Source: Muriicola jejuensis
GTDB taxonomy: Bacteria > Bacteroidota > Bacteroidia > Flavobacteriales > Flavobacteriaceae
NCBI RefSeq assembly: GCF_010671595.1
Contig: NZ_JAABOP010000001.1
Location: 1,240,001 to 1,304,000 of the forward strand
Direction of reading: 5' to 3'
Length of the DNA stretch: 64,000 bases
Numbering within the stretch: position 1 is the stretch's first letter; the number at the start of each line of letters is the position of its first letter. The notes beneath the pieces were generated by a model. The model was not told the origin of the DNA and did not search any database. It saw nothing but the letters and a program-made list of their open reading frames with translations. Positions 9,251-18,824 of this stretch are shown one piece after another. Position numbers and translations under genes: made by a program.

Positions 9251-10480
9251 ATGATGAAATACAGTTTTTGGCTCATTTTTATTGCCGCTTTCGTCTCCTG
9301 CCGGCAGGAAGCCCCAAAGGTCTATACCCTGCAGGACGATGTCGCTTTCCTCGCCAGTGACTCCCTGAAGGGACGGGAAACGGGGACACAGAATGAACTG
9401 ATGGCAGCAGACTACCTCGTTCAACGCTATGAAGGGATCGGCCTTAGCCCTGGCGGAAATGCCGGCACCTACTTTCAGACCTTTACTTTCAAACCCAAGA
9501 AGGACCCGCATCAGGAGATCCAGTACGTGGAGGCTTCAGACAGTACCATCACGGGAACTAACGTCATCGGCTTTATTGACAACCAGGCAGAGAGTACGGT
9601 TGTATTAGGGGCCCATTATGACCATCTGGGGATGGGGGGAGAAGGTTCTCTACACAGGGGAGAAGACGCTATACACAACGGGGCAGATGATAATGCCAGT
9701 GGCGTAGCCGTTTTACTCCAACTCGCAAAACGCCTTAAGGATGGGGAACTCAAAGGGAACAATTACCTTATCATGGCCTTCTCCGGGGAGGAGATCGGCT
9801 TGCTGGGGTCTAACTACTTTTCCAAGAACCCGACCATAGACCTCAAGGACGTCACCTACATGATCAACATGGACATGGTAGGCCGCCTCAGGGATAGCAA
9901 GGTGCTGTCTGTCAGCGGGACCGGCACATCCCCCATCTGGCCGCAGGTGCTCAACGCCTACAATCCCGGTTTTGAACTCGTGTTGAAGGAATCAGGCGTA
10001 GGCCCGTCTGACCATACCTCTTTCTACCTGCAGGACATCCCGGTACTGCACTTCTTTACAGGACAGCACGAAGACTACCACAAACCCACGGATGATGCGG
10101 ACCGACTTAACTACGAGGGGATGGAACAGATCACGGACTATATCATGGAGGTCATAGGCGAGTTGAATGACAACCCAAAACTGGCCTTCAGGAAAACCAA
10201 GAATGAGAGTGAGGAAGTACCCCGTTTCAAGGTGGGCCTTGGGGTGATCCCGGATTACCTTTTCGGAGGGGAAGGAATGAGGATAGACGGGGTAAGCGAA
10301 GACAAACCTGCGCAAAAGGCAGGATTGATGAAAGGCGATATCGTAGTGAAGATGGGAGACAGCATCGTAACGGACATGATGAGCTATATGAGGGCCCTTT
10401 CGGTCTTTGATGAGGGGGATACCACTACCATAGTCATCCTTAGAGATGGGAAGACCATGGATGTAAGGGTTGGTTTTTAG
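9251..10480 (+). CDS. M28 family metallopeptidase lipoprotein with C-terminal PDZ domain
   Basis: 409 residues with a lipoprotein leader (MMKYSFWLIFIAAFVSCRQ). Zinc-ligand motifs of M28 are in order: GAHYDHLG, NGADDNASGVA, the catalytic pair in SGEEIGLLG, INMDMVG and the late His in GQHEDYHKPTDD. The region from about residue 320 is a PDZ-like domain (MRIDGVSEDKPAQKAGLMKGDIVVKMG). M28 enzymes of this type are co-catalytic zinc aminopeptidases, here predicted to act in the periplasm. A strong terminator follows the stop. A second ATG is one codon after the first. Confidence 0.93.
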   Translation: MMKYSFWLIFIAAFVSCRQEAPKVYTLQDDVAFLASDSLKGRETGTQNELMAADYLVQRYEGIGLSPGGNAGTYFQTFTFKPKKDPHQEIQYVEASDSTITGTNVIGFIDNQAESTVVLGAHYDHLGMGGEGSLHRGEDAIHNGADDNASGVAVLLQLAKRLKDGELKGNNYLIMAFSGEEIGLLGSNYFSKNPTIDLKDVTYMINMDMVGRLRDSKVLSVSGTGTSPIWPQVLNAYNPGFELVLKESGVGPSDHTSFYLQDIPVLHFFTGQHEDYHKPTDDADRLNYEGMEQITDYIMEVIGELNDNPKLAFRKTKNESEEVPRFKVGLGVIPDYLFGGEGMRIDGVSEDKPAQKAGLMKGDIVVKMGDSIVTDMMSYMRALSVFDEGDTTTIVILRDGKTMDVRVGF

Positions 10481-10516
10481 ACCCTGAAAAGAATTTCTTA
10501 CAAGAGTGATCTTAAA

Positions 10517-10543
10517 AGGGCAGCCACAGGGCTGTCCTTTTTT
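10517..10543 (+). terminator. Rho-independent terminator after the M28 peptidase gene
   Basis: Stem AGGGCAGCC / GGCTGTCCT with a 4-nt loop (one G-T pair), followed by a T run. It lies 37 bp after the stop at 10480 and before the barrel-protein gene. Confidence 0.8.
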
Positions 10544-10592
10544 GTGAGGTATCAGAATTTATTTCATAGATTTACAGTCAACCTACGACACT

Positions 10593-13004
10593 GTGAGATA
10601 CCCCATCTTCATCATCTTGGGCTTACTTCCCGTGCTTATCTATGGGCAGTCGTTTTCCGTATCGGGATCGGTAAGGGATGCAGACGGAAAGTCGCTCCCC
10701 TTTGCCAACGTTATCCTCCTGCAAGTCTCAGACAGCACCCAGGTAAAAGGGATCTCCGCCGACGAAACCGGCAGGTTTGTCCTTTCCGGGATCAAACCCG
10801 ATATCTATTACCTCCAGGCCGCCTATTTTGGCTATCGCTCCGTACTGGTCGGGCTGGATATCCGCAGAGACCTGGAGATAGGCGCCATCGTCCTGGAGCC
10901 GGACGTGGAATGGCTCGATGAGGTGTTGCTCCTGGGCAACCAGCCTGTAATTGAACGCAAGGCAGATCGCCTCGTCTTTAACGTGGAGAATACCATAGCC
11001 GGAGAAGGCAATGCCTATGACGTCCTCCGCCGGTCCCCCGGGGTGATCGTTACAGGGGAGAACCTGGAGATCCGCGGACAACAGGCCACGGTCTACTTCA
11101 ATAACCGCAAGGTACAGCTCTCCCAGGAGGAGATCAGTGAGTTCCTGACAGGTCTTTCGGGCAATACGATCTCTGCTATAGAGGTGATCCCAAACCCTCC
11201 GGCCAGTTACGAGGCAGAAGACGGCCCTATCCTCAACATACGGACAACGACGAATGTAGCACCTGGTTATAAGGGGAGTATCCGGGCACAGGCAGAACAA
11301 TCTATCTTCCCAAAATACGGCCTGGGCACCGGACATTATTTCAAAGGGGATAAACTGAGTTTCTTCGCCAACTACACCATCAACCCACGGAAGGAATTTA
11401 GCCGTTCCGATATAGGGATCCGGTTCAAGGATCCTGCGAATACCACCTATGCCGACTGGCAGACTAACAACGATATCACCACCCGTTCCTGGGCTCAGCA
11501 GGCCACGGCCATCCTGGATTACACCCCTTCTGAGAAGGACCTGTTCAACCTCACGGCCAATGCGAGCTATTCTCCAAACAAACAGATCCGGAACGAGGTA
11601 TTCACGGTGATGCGAGACGGGGCCGGACAACTCGATTCGACCCTGGTCAATGAAAGTGAGCTGGATGACGACCTGATCAACCTCTCCGCCGACCTGAGCC
11701 ATGAAAGACGGTTGAAGAAGGACGGAGCTTTCATCAAATGGAATGCCCATTATACCTACTACGATTTTTCCCGACAGCAGGCGGGGGCTAGCGACTATTT
11801 CGACCCGAGCGGTAACTTCCTGCGTACCTTTGGATTCTCTACCGATGCACGCCAGCAGATCGATATTTACACAGGGCAATTCGACTTCTACACGCCCATT
11901 AAAAATGGGAATTTCGAAACCGGGGTTCGGGCGTCCGCTATCCGCTCTAACAGCGCCATCGATTATTTTGATGTGAACAATTCGCAGCCCCCTTTTGATA
12001 TAGCCCTTTCGGACGAATTTGAATACAACGAGGACGTAGGGGCCATCTATGCCAGCCTCTACCAGGACTGGGGAAAATGGTCCCTGAAACTGGGCCTGAG
12101 GGGAGAGCAGACTGAGGTAGAGGCACGTTCCCTCGCCCTGAATCAGATCAACAACCAGAATTATTTCGAGCTGTTTCCCTCCCTATTTCTCAGCCGTAAA
12201 CTGGGAGAAGAGAACAGCTTTACCCTGGATTACAGCCGCAGGATCACCCGGCCTAAATATTCAGACCTCAACCCTTTCCGCTACTTCCTGAATGAAAACG
12301 ACTTTGATGAAGGGAACCCGAACCTGGTCCCCGCCTTCAGCCATAATTTCAACCTGAACCTTTCGATCAAGGACACCTATTTCATCGACTTCTACTACAG
12401 GGACAACGGGGCCTACATCAGCCGGATCACCTTCCAGGACAACCTCAACCAGACCCTGAGGGAGATCAAGCAGAACGTACTGGAGAGCACATCTTACGGG
12501 CTCGACCTTACCCTTGCCACTTCCCTGACCCCCAAATGGTACGTGTATTTCTACAATTCCATCTTCTATGAGGATGAAACCTTTTTGGCTGTGGAAAGTC
12601 CGATCGAACAGTTTACCAACGAAGTATCAGGCTATTACGGGAATCTCAGCAACATCTTTACCCTATCTAAGGACGGGAGCTGGAAGGCCGATACCTCCCT
12701 GACCTATCTTACCGGATTCCTCTACGGTTCTTTCCAGGTTTCCGAGATGATCACCCTAAATGCCGGCATACGGAAATCACTCTGGAATAACCGGGCCACC
12801 TTTTCTCTTACTGCGGAAGACCTGCTCCGGAGGGCCAACGGAACATATGTCTCCCGCTACTCCAACCAGGACAACACTCATTTTTCGCGTCCGGAGACCC
12901 AGTTCGTTCGCCTGAGTTTTACCTATAACTTTGGTAATTTCAGGCTTTCCAATGCCGATGGAGACATTCAAAAAAGTGAACTTCAACGGCTTGACAACGA
13001 GTAA
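10593..13004 (+). CDS. Outer-membrane beta-barrel protein with carboxypeptidase-regulatory-like domain
   Basis: 803 residues starting at GTG (10593). The first residues form a signal peptide ending IYGQS. Residues about 20-100 are a CarboxypepD_reg-like Ig fold (FSVSGSVRDADGKSLPFANV), followed by a plug-like region (DVLRRSPGVIVTGENLEIRG) and a long beta-barrel ending in an aromatic-rich strand (FVRLSFTYNFGNF). This fits the TonB-receptor-like OMP_b-brl family of Bacteroidota. No TonB box or SusD partner is seen, so the cargo is unknown. It stands alone between a terminator and dusB. Confidence 0.9.
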   Translation: MRYPIFIILGLLPVLIYGQSFSVSGSVRDADGKSLPFANVILLQVSDSTQVKGISADETGRFVLSGIKPDIYYLQAAYFGYRSVLVGLDIRRDLEIGAIVLEPDVEWLDEVLLLGNQPVIERKADRLVFNVENTIAGEGNAYDVLRRSPGVIVTGENLEIRGQQATVYFNNRKVQLSQEEISEFLTGLSGNTISAIEVIPNPPASYEAEDGPILNIRTTTNVAPGYKGSIRAQAEQSIFPKYGLGTGHYFKGDKLSFFANYTINPRKEFSRSDIGIRFKDPANTTYADWQTNNDITTRSWAQQATAILDYTPSEKDLFNLTANASYSPNKQIRNEVFTVMRDGAGQLDSTLVNESELDDDLINLSADLSHERRLKKDGAFIKWNAHYTYYDFSRQQAGASDYFDPSGNFLRTFGFSTDARQQIDIYTGQFDFYTPIKNGNFETGVRASAIRSNSAIDYFDVNNSQPPFDIALSDEFEYNEDVGAIYASLYQDWGKWSLKLGLRGEQTEVEARSLALNQINNQNYFELFPSLFLSRKLGEENSFTLDYSRRITRPKYSDLNPFRYFLNENDFDEGNPNLVPAFSHNFNLNLSIKDTYFIDFYYRDNGAYISRITFQDNLNQTLREIKQNVLESTSYGLDLTLATSLTPKWYVYFYNSIFYEDETFLAVESPIEQFTNEVSGYYGNLSNIFTLSKDGSWKADTSLTYLTGFLYGSFQVSEMITLNAGIRKSLWNNRATFSLTAEDLLRRANGTYVSRYSNQDNTHFSRPETQFVRLSFTYNFGNFRLSNADGDIQKSELQRLDNE

Positions 13005-13030
13005 ATTGCTGTTATTTCAAGCATTCTTTT

Positions 13031-13038
13031 TAATTTTG
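13031..13038 (+). promoter_or_regulatory. Putative -7 box for dusB
   Basis: TAATTTTG matches TAnnTTTG and lies 20 bp before the dusB ATG. No -33 element at standard spacing is convincing. Confidence 0.4.
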
Positions 13039-13057
13039 CCACTCTCATAAAGCCCAT

Positions 13058-14050
13058 ATGCCCAATATAGGAGACATACAGCTGCCGGATTTTCCCCTCT
13101 TGCTCGCCCCCATGGAGGATGTGAGCGATCCCCCTTTTCGCGCTCTGTGCAAGGAACAGGGGGCCGATGTGGTGTACACGGAGTTTATCTCCTCTGAAGG
13201 ACTCATCCGGGATGCGGCCAAGAGTGTGATGAAACTCGACATCTACGAGAAGGAACGCCCGGTGGGCATACAGATCTTCGGGGCCAACCTGGATTCCATG
13301 CTGCAATCGGTGGAGATCGTGGAGCAATCCAACCCGGATATCATCGACATCAACTTCGGTTGCCCGGTAAAGAAGGTGGTCTGCAAAGGGGCCGGGGCCG
13401 GTATTCTAAAAGATATTGACAAGATGGTCTCCCTTACGGCAGCGATGGTGAAACACACCAAACTCCCGATTACCGTTAAAACCCGACTCGGATGGGACGA
13501 ATCTTCCATCCGTATCGTGGAGGTAGCGGAACGTTTGCAGGATGTGGGCTGCCAAGCCATTTCCATCCACGGGCGTACCCGGGTGCAGATGTACAAGGGG
13601 GAGGCCAACTGGCATCCTATAGCCGAGGTAAAAAACAATCCGAGGATGCATATCCCGGTCTTCGGGAACGGGGACGTAGACAGCCCGGAAGCAGCCATGA
13701 GGATGCGGGACGAATTTGGGCTGGACGGGGCCATGATCGGCCGGGCCAGCATTGGCTATCCCTGGTTCTTTAAAGAGGTAAAACACTACTTTAAGACGGG
13801 TACCCACCTGGCACCCCCTACCATGGAAGAACGGGTGGATGCCGCTCGCAGGCACCTGCAGATGGCGATCGACTGGAAGGGAGAGAAATTGGGCGTCTTT
13901 GAGACCCGAAGACATTATACCAATTATTTTAAGGGGATCCCCAACTTTAAGGAATTGCGGATGAAGATGGTGACCAGCGACGATGCAGCCGATGTCTTTG
14001 CCGCCTTTGACGAGGCCCTGGAGACGTTCGGGCACTACCAGTTCGCCTAA
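13058..14050 (+). CDS. dusB: tRNA-dihydrouridine synthase
   Basis: 330 residues. The FMN-binding TIM-barrel motifs of Dus enzymes are present: APMEDVSDPPFR, the catalytic Cys in INFGCPVKKVV, TVKTRLGWD, SIHGRTR, VFGNGDVDSPE and GRASIGYPWFF. It reduces uridine to dihydrouridine in the D-loop of tRNAs using NADPH. The branch closest by motif is DusB. The gene is convergent with the permease gene. The stop codons overlap by 3 bp (dusB TAA at 14048-14050, the opposite TAG at 14049-14047). Confidence 0.95.
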   Translation: MPNIGDIQLPDFPLLLAPMEDVSDPPFRALCKEQGADVVYTEFISSEGLIRDAAKSVMKLDIYEKERPVGIQIFGANLDSMLQSVEIVEQSNPDIIDINFGCPVKKVVCKGAGAGILKDIDKMVSLTAAMVKHTKLPITVKTRLGWDESSIRIVEVAERLQDVGCQAISIHGRTRVQMYKGEANWHPIAEVKNNPRMHIPVFGNGDVDSPEAAMRMRDEFGLDGAMIGRASIGYPWFFKEVKHYFKTGTHLAPPTMEERVDAARRHLQMAIDWKGEKLGVFETRRHYTNYFKGIPNFKELRMKMVTSDDAADVFAAFDEALETFGHYQFA

Positions 14051-15246
14051 GCAGCCAGTAACTTCCTGTTTACCCTGCTACTGGCGATCTTAGCCGCGAT
14101 CACCCCCAGTACCAGGATCGTACCCAGCACGATCAATACATTCACCATCCTGTATTCTACCGGATAAGCCAGGGAGGGCGTGATCCTCAGCCAGCCAAAT
14201 AGGAGCTGGGACCAGATCAGGAGGGAGGCGATGAAGATCCCGAGGAGTCCGCCCAGCCCGGTCACGATCACCCCCTGCAAAAAATAGATACGCCTGATCT
14301 CTCTTACCGTGGTCCCCAGGCTGTAAAGGGTACGGGAGTTCTGCTGTTTATCCAGGATCATCATGATGATGGCCCCCACCACATTGAATAGCGCGATGAT
14401 AAGTACCAGGGTAAAGATGAGGTAGGTGGCCAGGTTTTCCGTATTCAGCATTTTATAGAGGGTGCTGTTCTGTTCTTCCCGGTTTTTCAGGCTCACCTGG
14501 GGCCCCAAGACGGCCTTGATCCTTTCCCTTGCCTCCTCTATATCGGCCCCGGCCTCCAGTTCGAAGTTGATTCCAGAGATCTCATCCGGGCTGCGTTCCA
14601 GGAGGGCCTGTACCAGAGGGAGGGAGGTAAAGACGTATTTCTTGTCGAGGTTCTCTTCCACGGCGTATACTCCTGCCACTACCAGGGCCAGTTGGTTATA
14701 GGGTTTGGCCTGGAGGGAGGGGCTGCCTTTTCCCGGTTTGGGGGCCAGTACGATGAGGGGGTTGCGGTAATCGTTGATCACGATCCCCAGCATATTGGCG
14801 ATCCCGAGTCCGATCACTCCCTGCTGGTTCTCAATGGCCCACTCCCCCCAGTAAAGGGCGGAGTCTATTCGGGTGGCCCGGGCATAGGCAGAATCTACCC
14901 CTTTGATCCAGGCTACGTGGCTTTTTTGCTTGTGGGTGAGGTAGACACGTTCTTCCAGCTCTGCTGAAAAGGCCGTGATACCTTGGATCTTGCTGAGCTC
15001 TTCCTTTTGATCCGGGGTCAGGCTAAAGTATTTTCCCGTCAGGGGTTCGGCTTTGAGGGCGGGATCAAAGGTCTCGCTAAAAGAGAGGGAAAAGGTCTTG
15101 AGTCCGGCGAATCCGGACAGCACGATAAAAAGGGCTGCCGAGCCGATGACGATCACCAGGAAGGTGATAAAGTTGATGACGTTAACCGCGTTCTGGCTGC
15201 TCTTGGCGCGCACATAGCGCTTGGCGATGTACCAGGGGAAATTCAT
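14047..15246 (-). CDS. FtsX-like ABC transporter permease (LolC/LolE type)
   Basis: 399 residues. There is one membrane helix near the N-terminus (INFITFLVIVIGSAALFIVLSG), a periplasmic region of about 200 residues and three C-terminal helices, the MacB_PCD plus FtsX layout. LolC/E-type permeases release lipoproteins from the inner membrane with an ATPase partner (LolD), whose gene is not here. The gene starts 1 bp after the rbfA stop, so the two form a minus-strand unit, an arrangement common in Bacteroidota. Confidence 0.9.
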   Translation of the reverse strand: MNFPWYIAKRYVRAKSSQNAVNVINFITFLVIVIGSAALFIVLSGFAGLKTFSLSFSETFDPALKAEPLTGKYFSLTPDQKEELSKIQGITAFSAELEERVYLTHKQKSHVAWIKGVDSAYARATRIDSALYWGEWAIENQQGVIGLGIANMLGIVINDYRNPLIVLAPKPGKGSPSLQAKPYNQLALVVAGVYAVEENLDKKYVFTSLPLVQALLERSPDEISGINFELEAGADIEEARERIKAVLGPQVSLKNREEQNSTLYKMLNTENLATYLIFTLVLIIALFNVVGAIIMMILDKQQNSRTLYSLGTTVREIRRIYFLQGVIVTGLGGLLGIFIASLLIWSQLLFGWLRITPSLAYPVEYRMVNVLIVLGTILVLGVIAAKIASSRVNRKLLAA

Positions 15247-15247
15247 T

Positions 15248-15637
15248 TTAGGATTTCTTTCTCCGCGGGAGGAGATCGGGATTTTCTATGGGGTTCTCCC
15301 CTTTTTTCAAAGAGCGTTCAATCCCGTCTATGTACTCCAGGGAATCGTCCAGGTAGAAGTGCAGTTCCGGCATACGCCTGAGCTGGTGGCGGGTGCGCTG
15401 AGCCAGTTCGTGCCGGATAGCGGGGTTGCTTTCTTTGATCTCTTCCATCACCCCTTGCGCTTTGGCTGTCGGGAAGACGCTCACATATACCTTGGCTATA
15501 GACAAGTCGGAAGTGACAGACACCTTGGAGATGGAGATCAGGGTCCCTGGGGCACCCTGGGTGGCTGCCCTTTGCAGGATATCCGCCAGGTCCTGTTGGA
15601 GGAGTCCCCCTATTTTTTTCTGCCTTTGTGTTTCCAT
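15248..15637 (-). CDS. rbfA: 30S ribosome-binding factor A
   Basis: 129 residues from the ATG at 15637 (METQRQKKIGGLLQQDLADIL). An upstream in-frame extension runs through an AT-rich repeat and looks non-coding. The KH-like fold of RbfA is recognisable (VTSDLSIAKVYVSVFP, then RMPELHFYLDDSLEYIDGIER). RbfA assists late maturation of the 30S subunit and 16S rRNA 5' end. It is followed at once by the permease gene. Confidence 0.95.
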   Translation of the reverse strand: METQRQKKIGGLLQQDLADILQRAATQGAPGTLISISKVSVTSDLSIAKVYVSVFPTAKAQGVMEEIKESNPAIRHELAQRTRHQLRRMPELHFYLDDSLEYIDGIERSLKKGENPIENPDLLPRRKKS

Positions 15638-15656
15638 GGGGTAAAAGTACGCAGGT

Positions 15657-15829
15657 AAATTCCAAGCGCCAAATTCCAAATTAATAGATTCTCTTCTTCC
15701 TGATTTCTCAGGAGCTGTAAAGCTTCGCCGAAAAATCGATCCTTATAACTATTCGGACCAACACCCAAATGCCAATACCTCCATTTGGAATTTGGGTTTT
15801 GGTCCCGATAACTATCGGGATGGAATTTA
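15657..15829. repeat. CCAAATTCCA-type inverted repeat upstream of rbfA
   Basis: The left arm (15657-15683) is made of AAATTCCAA units. The right arm (15782-15828) has complementary TTGGAATTT units and carries CCCGATAACTATCGGG at 15804-15819. The same A/T-rich arm family returns at 18738, 47805 and 53022. The 199 bp between rbfA and the receiver gene hold nothing else that I can see. Confidence 0.7.
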
Positions 15830-15836
15830 TTCTTGT

Positions 15837-16238
15837 TTAGGAAGCCAGGGAAAGGATCTCCTTCAGGCGGGCCTCTTTCAATGGTTTGACAATGAAATCG
15901 ATCACCTCCTTGTTTTCCAGGGCGCGTTCTCGGTCTACGGGATTGATGGAAGAGCTCAGCACGAAGATTCGCATCTTCTCTTTCCCCGGGAGAGTGGCCT
16001 TTTGAAGGGCATCGAGGAAGTCCCACCCATCCATGATGGGCATGGTGAGGTCCAGGAAGATCACATCCGGCAGGGGTTTCCCATTTTCAACCAGGGCCTT
16101 CAGGCCCTCTATGGCCTCCTGCCCGTTGTTCCAAACATGGGTTTGAAGATCGGCATCCACCTGCTTGAGCATGAGTTTCATGCCAAAGATCACGATGGGG
16201 TCATCGTCTACAATCCCTGCTATTCGGATCTTATTCAT
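15837..16238 (-). CDS. Single-domain response regulator (receiver protein)
   Basis: 133 residues, a stand-alone receiver domain. The acidic pocket is VDDDP, the phospho-acceptor Asp is near residue 68 in VIFLDLTMPIMDGW, the switch Ser is in VLSSS and the conserved Lys is in IVKPLK. There is no output domain, so it must act by protein contact, as CheY- or Rcp1-type proteins do. Its start overlaps the end of the histidine kinase gene by 8 bp, which marks the kinase as its partner. Confidence 0.93.
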   Translation of the reverse strand: MNKIRIAGIVDDDPIVIFGMKLMLKQVDADLQTHVWNNGQEAIEGLKALVENGKPLPDVIFLDLTMPIMDGWDFLDALQKATLPGKEKMRIFVLSSSINPVDRERALENKEVIDFIVKPLKEARLKEILSLAS

Positions 16239-18054
16239 GGGCAGGTAATGGTTTTTTTAAGGTGATGCTGAAAATACTCCCTTTTCCGGGCTGGCTGCTC
16301 ACCACGATGGTGCCTCCCATGGATTCGATCTGGTTGCGGGTGATAAAAAGACCGATCCCCCTGCTTTCCGGGTGGTGGTGGAATGTTTTGTACATGCCGA
16401 AGAGTTTTTCTCCGTTTTTCTTCATGTCTATCCCCAGGCCGTTGTCCTCTATCTGCAGCACGACGCGTTTCTCACGGCACTCCGTGCGAAGGGTGATCCT
16501 GGCTTCTTTGTCCGGATCCCTGTATTTTACGGCATTGGTCATCAGGTTCAGCACAGCGCTTTCCACATAGGCCATCACCCCCATAACAAGGCAATCTTCG
16601 GGGATGTCGATATGCAGGGCTACCTTATTCGCTTCGAATAGCGCCTCCAGGGTCTGGCTCACTTTGTGAACCACATTGTGGAGGTTGATCCGGCTCATAT
16701 TTTGTTCTGCCTCTGTCTTGATCTGCACCACTTCATTCAGGTGAGCGATGGTCTCATTCAGGCCATTTGCAGCCCTTTTTAGCATCTGCAGGGCGTTCTG
16801 TTTCTCTTCCTCAGTAATGCGGTCTTCGAGCAGGAAATCGGTCAGCATAGAGAGGTTAGAACCGTGGGAGCGCATGTTGTGGGACACAATATGGGCGAAG
16901 TTCATCAGACTTTCATTCTGGTAGGTGGTCGTATTGAGCAGGTGCTTCATTTCGGCTTCTGCATTTTTCTGGGCCGTAACGTCCCAATTGGCCCCGATCA
17001 TCCTGAGTGGATTTCCCTCCATATCACGGATCACAGAAGCTTCTCCATGGATCCAGCGGATCTCCTTATCATGCCAAAGAATCCGAAAGACCATTTCCAG
17101 ACGGTCTCTTTTGGCTATGGTCTCTTCAACATACTTGGAGGTCCACTCCTGGTCTTCCGGATGTACAGTAGCCTCCCAGGCCTGGTAGACACCATTGAAT
17201 TTATCCTTAGGGACGCCGTATACCTCATACATATTATCATCCCATTCCAGGACGTTATTGACGATGTCGAAATCCCAGATCCCGATCTTGGCTGCATCCG
17301 TGGCGATCTCCAGCCTTTCCCGAATCTTTTTGGCCTCCAGCTCTGCACGTTTCCGGGAGTCTATGTCCTGAAAGGTTCCGCTGATCCGTATGCATTTTCC
17401 ATTTACCACTTCGGGCTCTCCAATGGCGCGTACCCAGATCTCCCGCCCTTTTTGGGTCACCAGGATGAGTTCCACGTCCCAGGGCGTTCCGTGTTCAATT
17501 CCTTTAGCTACTAATTCGGAGATCGTATCCCGGCTGAATCCCTCCTTGTAAAAATTGATGCCCGTTTCCAGGTTGGGTTCAAAATCCATGGGCACTTCGT
17601 GGATTTCCTTGGTCATCTCAGACCAATAGATGGTGTTCTTTTTCAGGTCTACTACCCAGCTGCCTACGCGGGCCATACGCTGGGCCCTTTGGTGGAGGTC
17701 TTCTCCCAGCATTCTGTAAGTCACTTTCTCCAGGATCAGCATGATCACCTTTTGTCCTTCTTTGCCGTTCTGCCAGGGATTGATCTTCCACTCATACCAG
17801 TCGGCCTCTCCATCCGGGTGCACAAATTTTACCGGTTCTGATTTCCGGCTGATCCCTTCTTTTGCCAGGTGGAGATCGAGGTAGAGTTCCTCGGGAAGTC
17901 GGTGCTGGAGGTCATAAAATGACTTACCTTTAAAGGAGTCGTCCAGGTCGAATGCCTCCGCCAGCCTTTGGGAGATCGCATTAAAATTAAGGTCGTGATC
18001 CAATATGGCCACTGCAAAGGGGGCATCGTAGATCGGAATTGAGGTTTGCACCAT
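16231..18054 (-). CDS. PAS-domain sensor histidine kinase
   Basis: 607 residues without membrane segments, so probably cytosolic. Three PAS/PAC units occupy about residues 1-370 (PAC signatures in VRAIGEPEVVNGKCIRISGT and RWIHGEASVIRDMEGNPL). The phospho-accepting His near residue 391 lies in AHIVSHNMRSHG. The HATPase_c motifs follow: NLMTNAVKYRD (N box), IEDNGLGID (G1) and SRGIGLFITRN (G2). Signal unknown. It feeds the receiver protein encoded immediately downstream. Confidence 0.93.
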   Translation of the reverse strand: MVQTSIPIYDAPFAVAILDHDLNFNAISQRLAEAFDLDDSFKGKSFYDLQHRLPEELYLDLHLAKEGISRKSEPVKFVHPDGEADWYEWKINPWQNGKEGQKVIMLILEKVTYRMLGEDLHQRAQRMARVGSWVVDLKKNTIYWSEMTKEIHEVPMDFEPNLETGINFYKEGFSRDTISELVAKGIEHGTPWDVELILVTQKGREIWVRAIGEPEVVNGKCIRISGTFQDIDSRKRAELEAKKIRERLEIATDAAKIGIWDFDIVNNVLEWDDNMYEVYGVPKDKFNGVYQAWEATVHPEDQEWTSKYVEETIAKRDRLEMVFRILWHDKEIRWIHGEASVIRDMEGNPLRMIGANWDVTAQKNAEAEMKHLLNTTTYQNESLMNFAHIVSHNMRSHGSNLSMLTDFLLEDRITEEEKQNALQMLKRAANGLNETIAHLNEVVQIKTEAEQNMSRINLHNVVHKVSQTLEALFEANKVALHIDIPEDCLVMGVMAYVESAVLNLMTNAVKYRDPDKEARITLRTECREKRVVLQIEDNGLGIDMKKNGEKLFGMYKTFHHHPESRGIGLFITRNQIESMGGTIVVSSQPGKGSIFSITLKKPLPAHE

Positions 18055-18292
18055 GGGGTCTTACAAATATTTTAATGATCAACTTACGTGCAAGTTAGAA
18101 AATACTTACACTTTAACATTTTTAAAACAACCTAAATCCCCAATTATTGTAGACAAAGCGTTGTTTTTTCTCGGGTTCAGGCAGATGGAAAGTGCAGATG
18201 TACGGTGATAGATCAAACCGTAATCCAGCTTGAGAGACACCCATCTCCCAACCTGCCCATTCATCTTTAGGGAAATAATGCCGTCAAAACCC

Positions 18293-18300
18293 TATTTTTG
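18293..18300 (+). promoter_or_regulatory. Putative -7 box for mce
   Basis: TATTTTTG matches TAnnTTTG and ends 18 bp before the mce ATG at 18319. The nearest -33-like triplet is too far away, so only half of the promoter is supported. Confidence 0.4.
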
Positions 18301-18318
18301 AAAAGAGAATCCACTTTG

Positions 18319-18720
18319 ATGAAAAAGATTGAACACCTCGGTATTGCCGTAAAGGACCTGGAAGAGAGCAACGCCCTTTTTGCCAGGCTTCTGGGCACGC
18401 CACACTACAAAACGGAAGAGGTAGCCTCCGAAGGGGTAAAGACCTCGTTTTTCAAATCGGGTCCCAACAAGGTCGAACTCCTGGAGGCGACCCATCCGGA
18501 CAGCCCCATTGCTAAGTTCATAGAGAAAAAAGGAGAGGGGATCCACCACATCGCTTTTGAGGTGGAGGATATCCGGGCAGAGATCGCCCGACTCAAGGCT
18601 GAGGGTTTTACGGTCCTGAATGAAGAACCCAAAATGGGGGCAGACAACAAATGGGTGGCGTTCTTACATCCCAAAACCACCAATGGGGTGCTGATTGAAC
18701 TTTGTCAGAACAGGGAGTAA
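18319..18720 (+). CDS. mce: Methylmalonyl-CoA epimerase
   Basis: 133 residues from the ATG at 18319 (MKKIEHLGIAVKDLEE). A TTG 21 bp upstream is rejected because the family starts here. VOC-fold metal ligands are visible: His in KIEHLG, His in GIHHIAFEVED and Glu near the C-terminus in GVLIELCQN. It interconverts (S)- and (R)-methylmalonyl-CoA in propionate and branched-chain acid metabolism in the cytosol. It stands alone and converges on the RDD gene. The mutase genes are not in the window. Confidence 0.93.
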   Translation: MKKIEHLGIAVKDLEESNALFARLLGTPHYKTEEVASEGVKTSFFKSGPNKVELLEATHPDSPIAKFIEKKGEGIHHIAFEVEDIRAEIARLKAEGFTVLNEEPKMGADNKWVAFLHPKTTNGVLIELCQNRE

Positions 18721-18824
18721 ACCTGCCTGTGGCAGGTAAATACCAAATACCAAATTCCAATTTTGGTTCTTTTATTGGAATTTGGGATTTGGAATTTGGA
18801 TTTTGTTCAGGGCTTGCCCTGAAC
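18721..18824. repeat. Palindrome cluster between convergent mce and RDD genes
   Basis: Three hairpins lie in a row: CCTGCC/GGCAGG directly at the mce stop (18722-18736), CCAAATTCCAA-type arms at 18742-18797, and a perfect 20-bp palindrome at 18805-18824 with arms GTTCAGGGC and GCCCTGAAC. The last one contains the RDD stop codon. Their place between two 3' ends suggests they serve as a two-way terminator, but T runs are weak. Confidence 0.65.

Noticed and set aside
10728-11879. Open frame of about 380 codons opposite the barrel-protein gene
   Set aside because: No motif, no signal and no start context. The plus-strand gene is clear.
18298-18318. TTG start that would lengthen methylmalonyl-CoA epimerase by seven residues
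   Set aside because: The family begins at MKKIEHLGIAV, and the -7 box overlaps the proposed earlier start.
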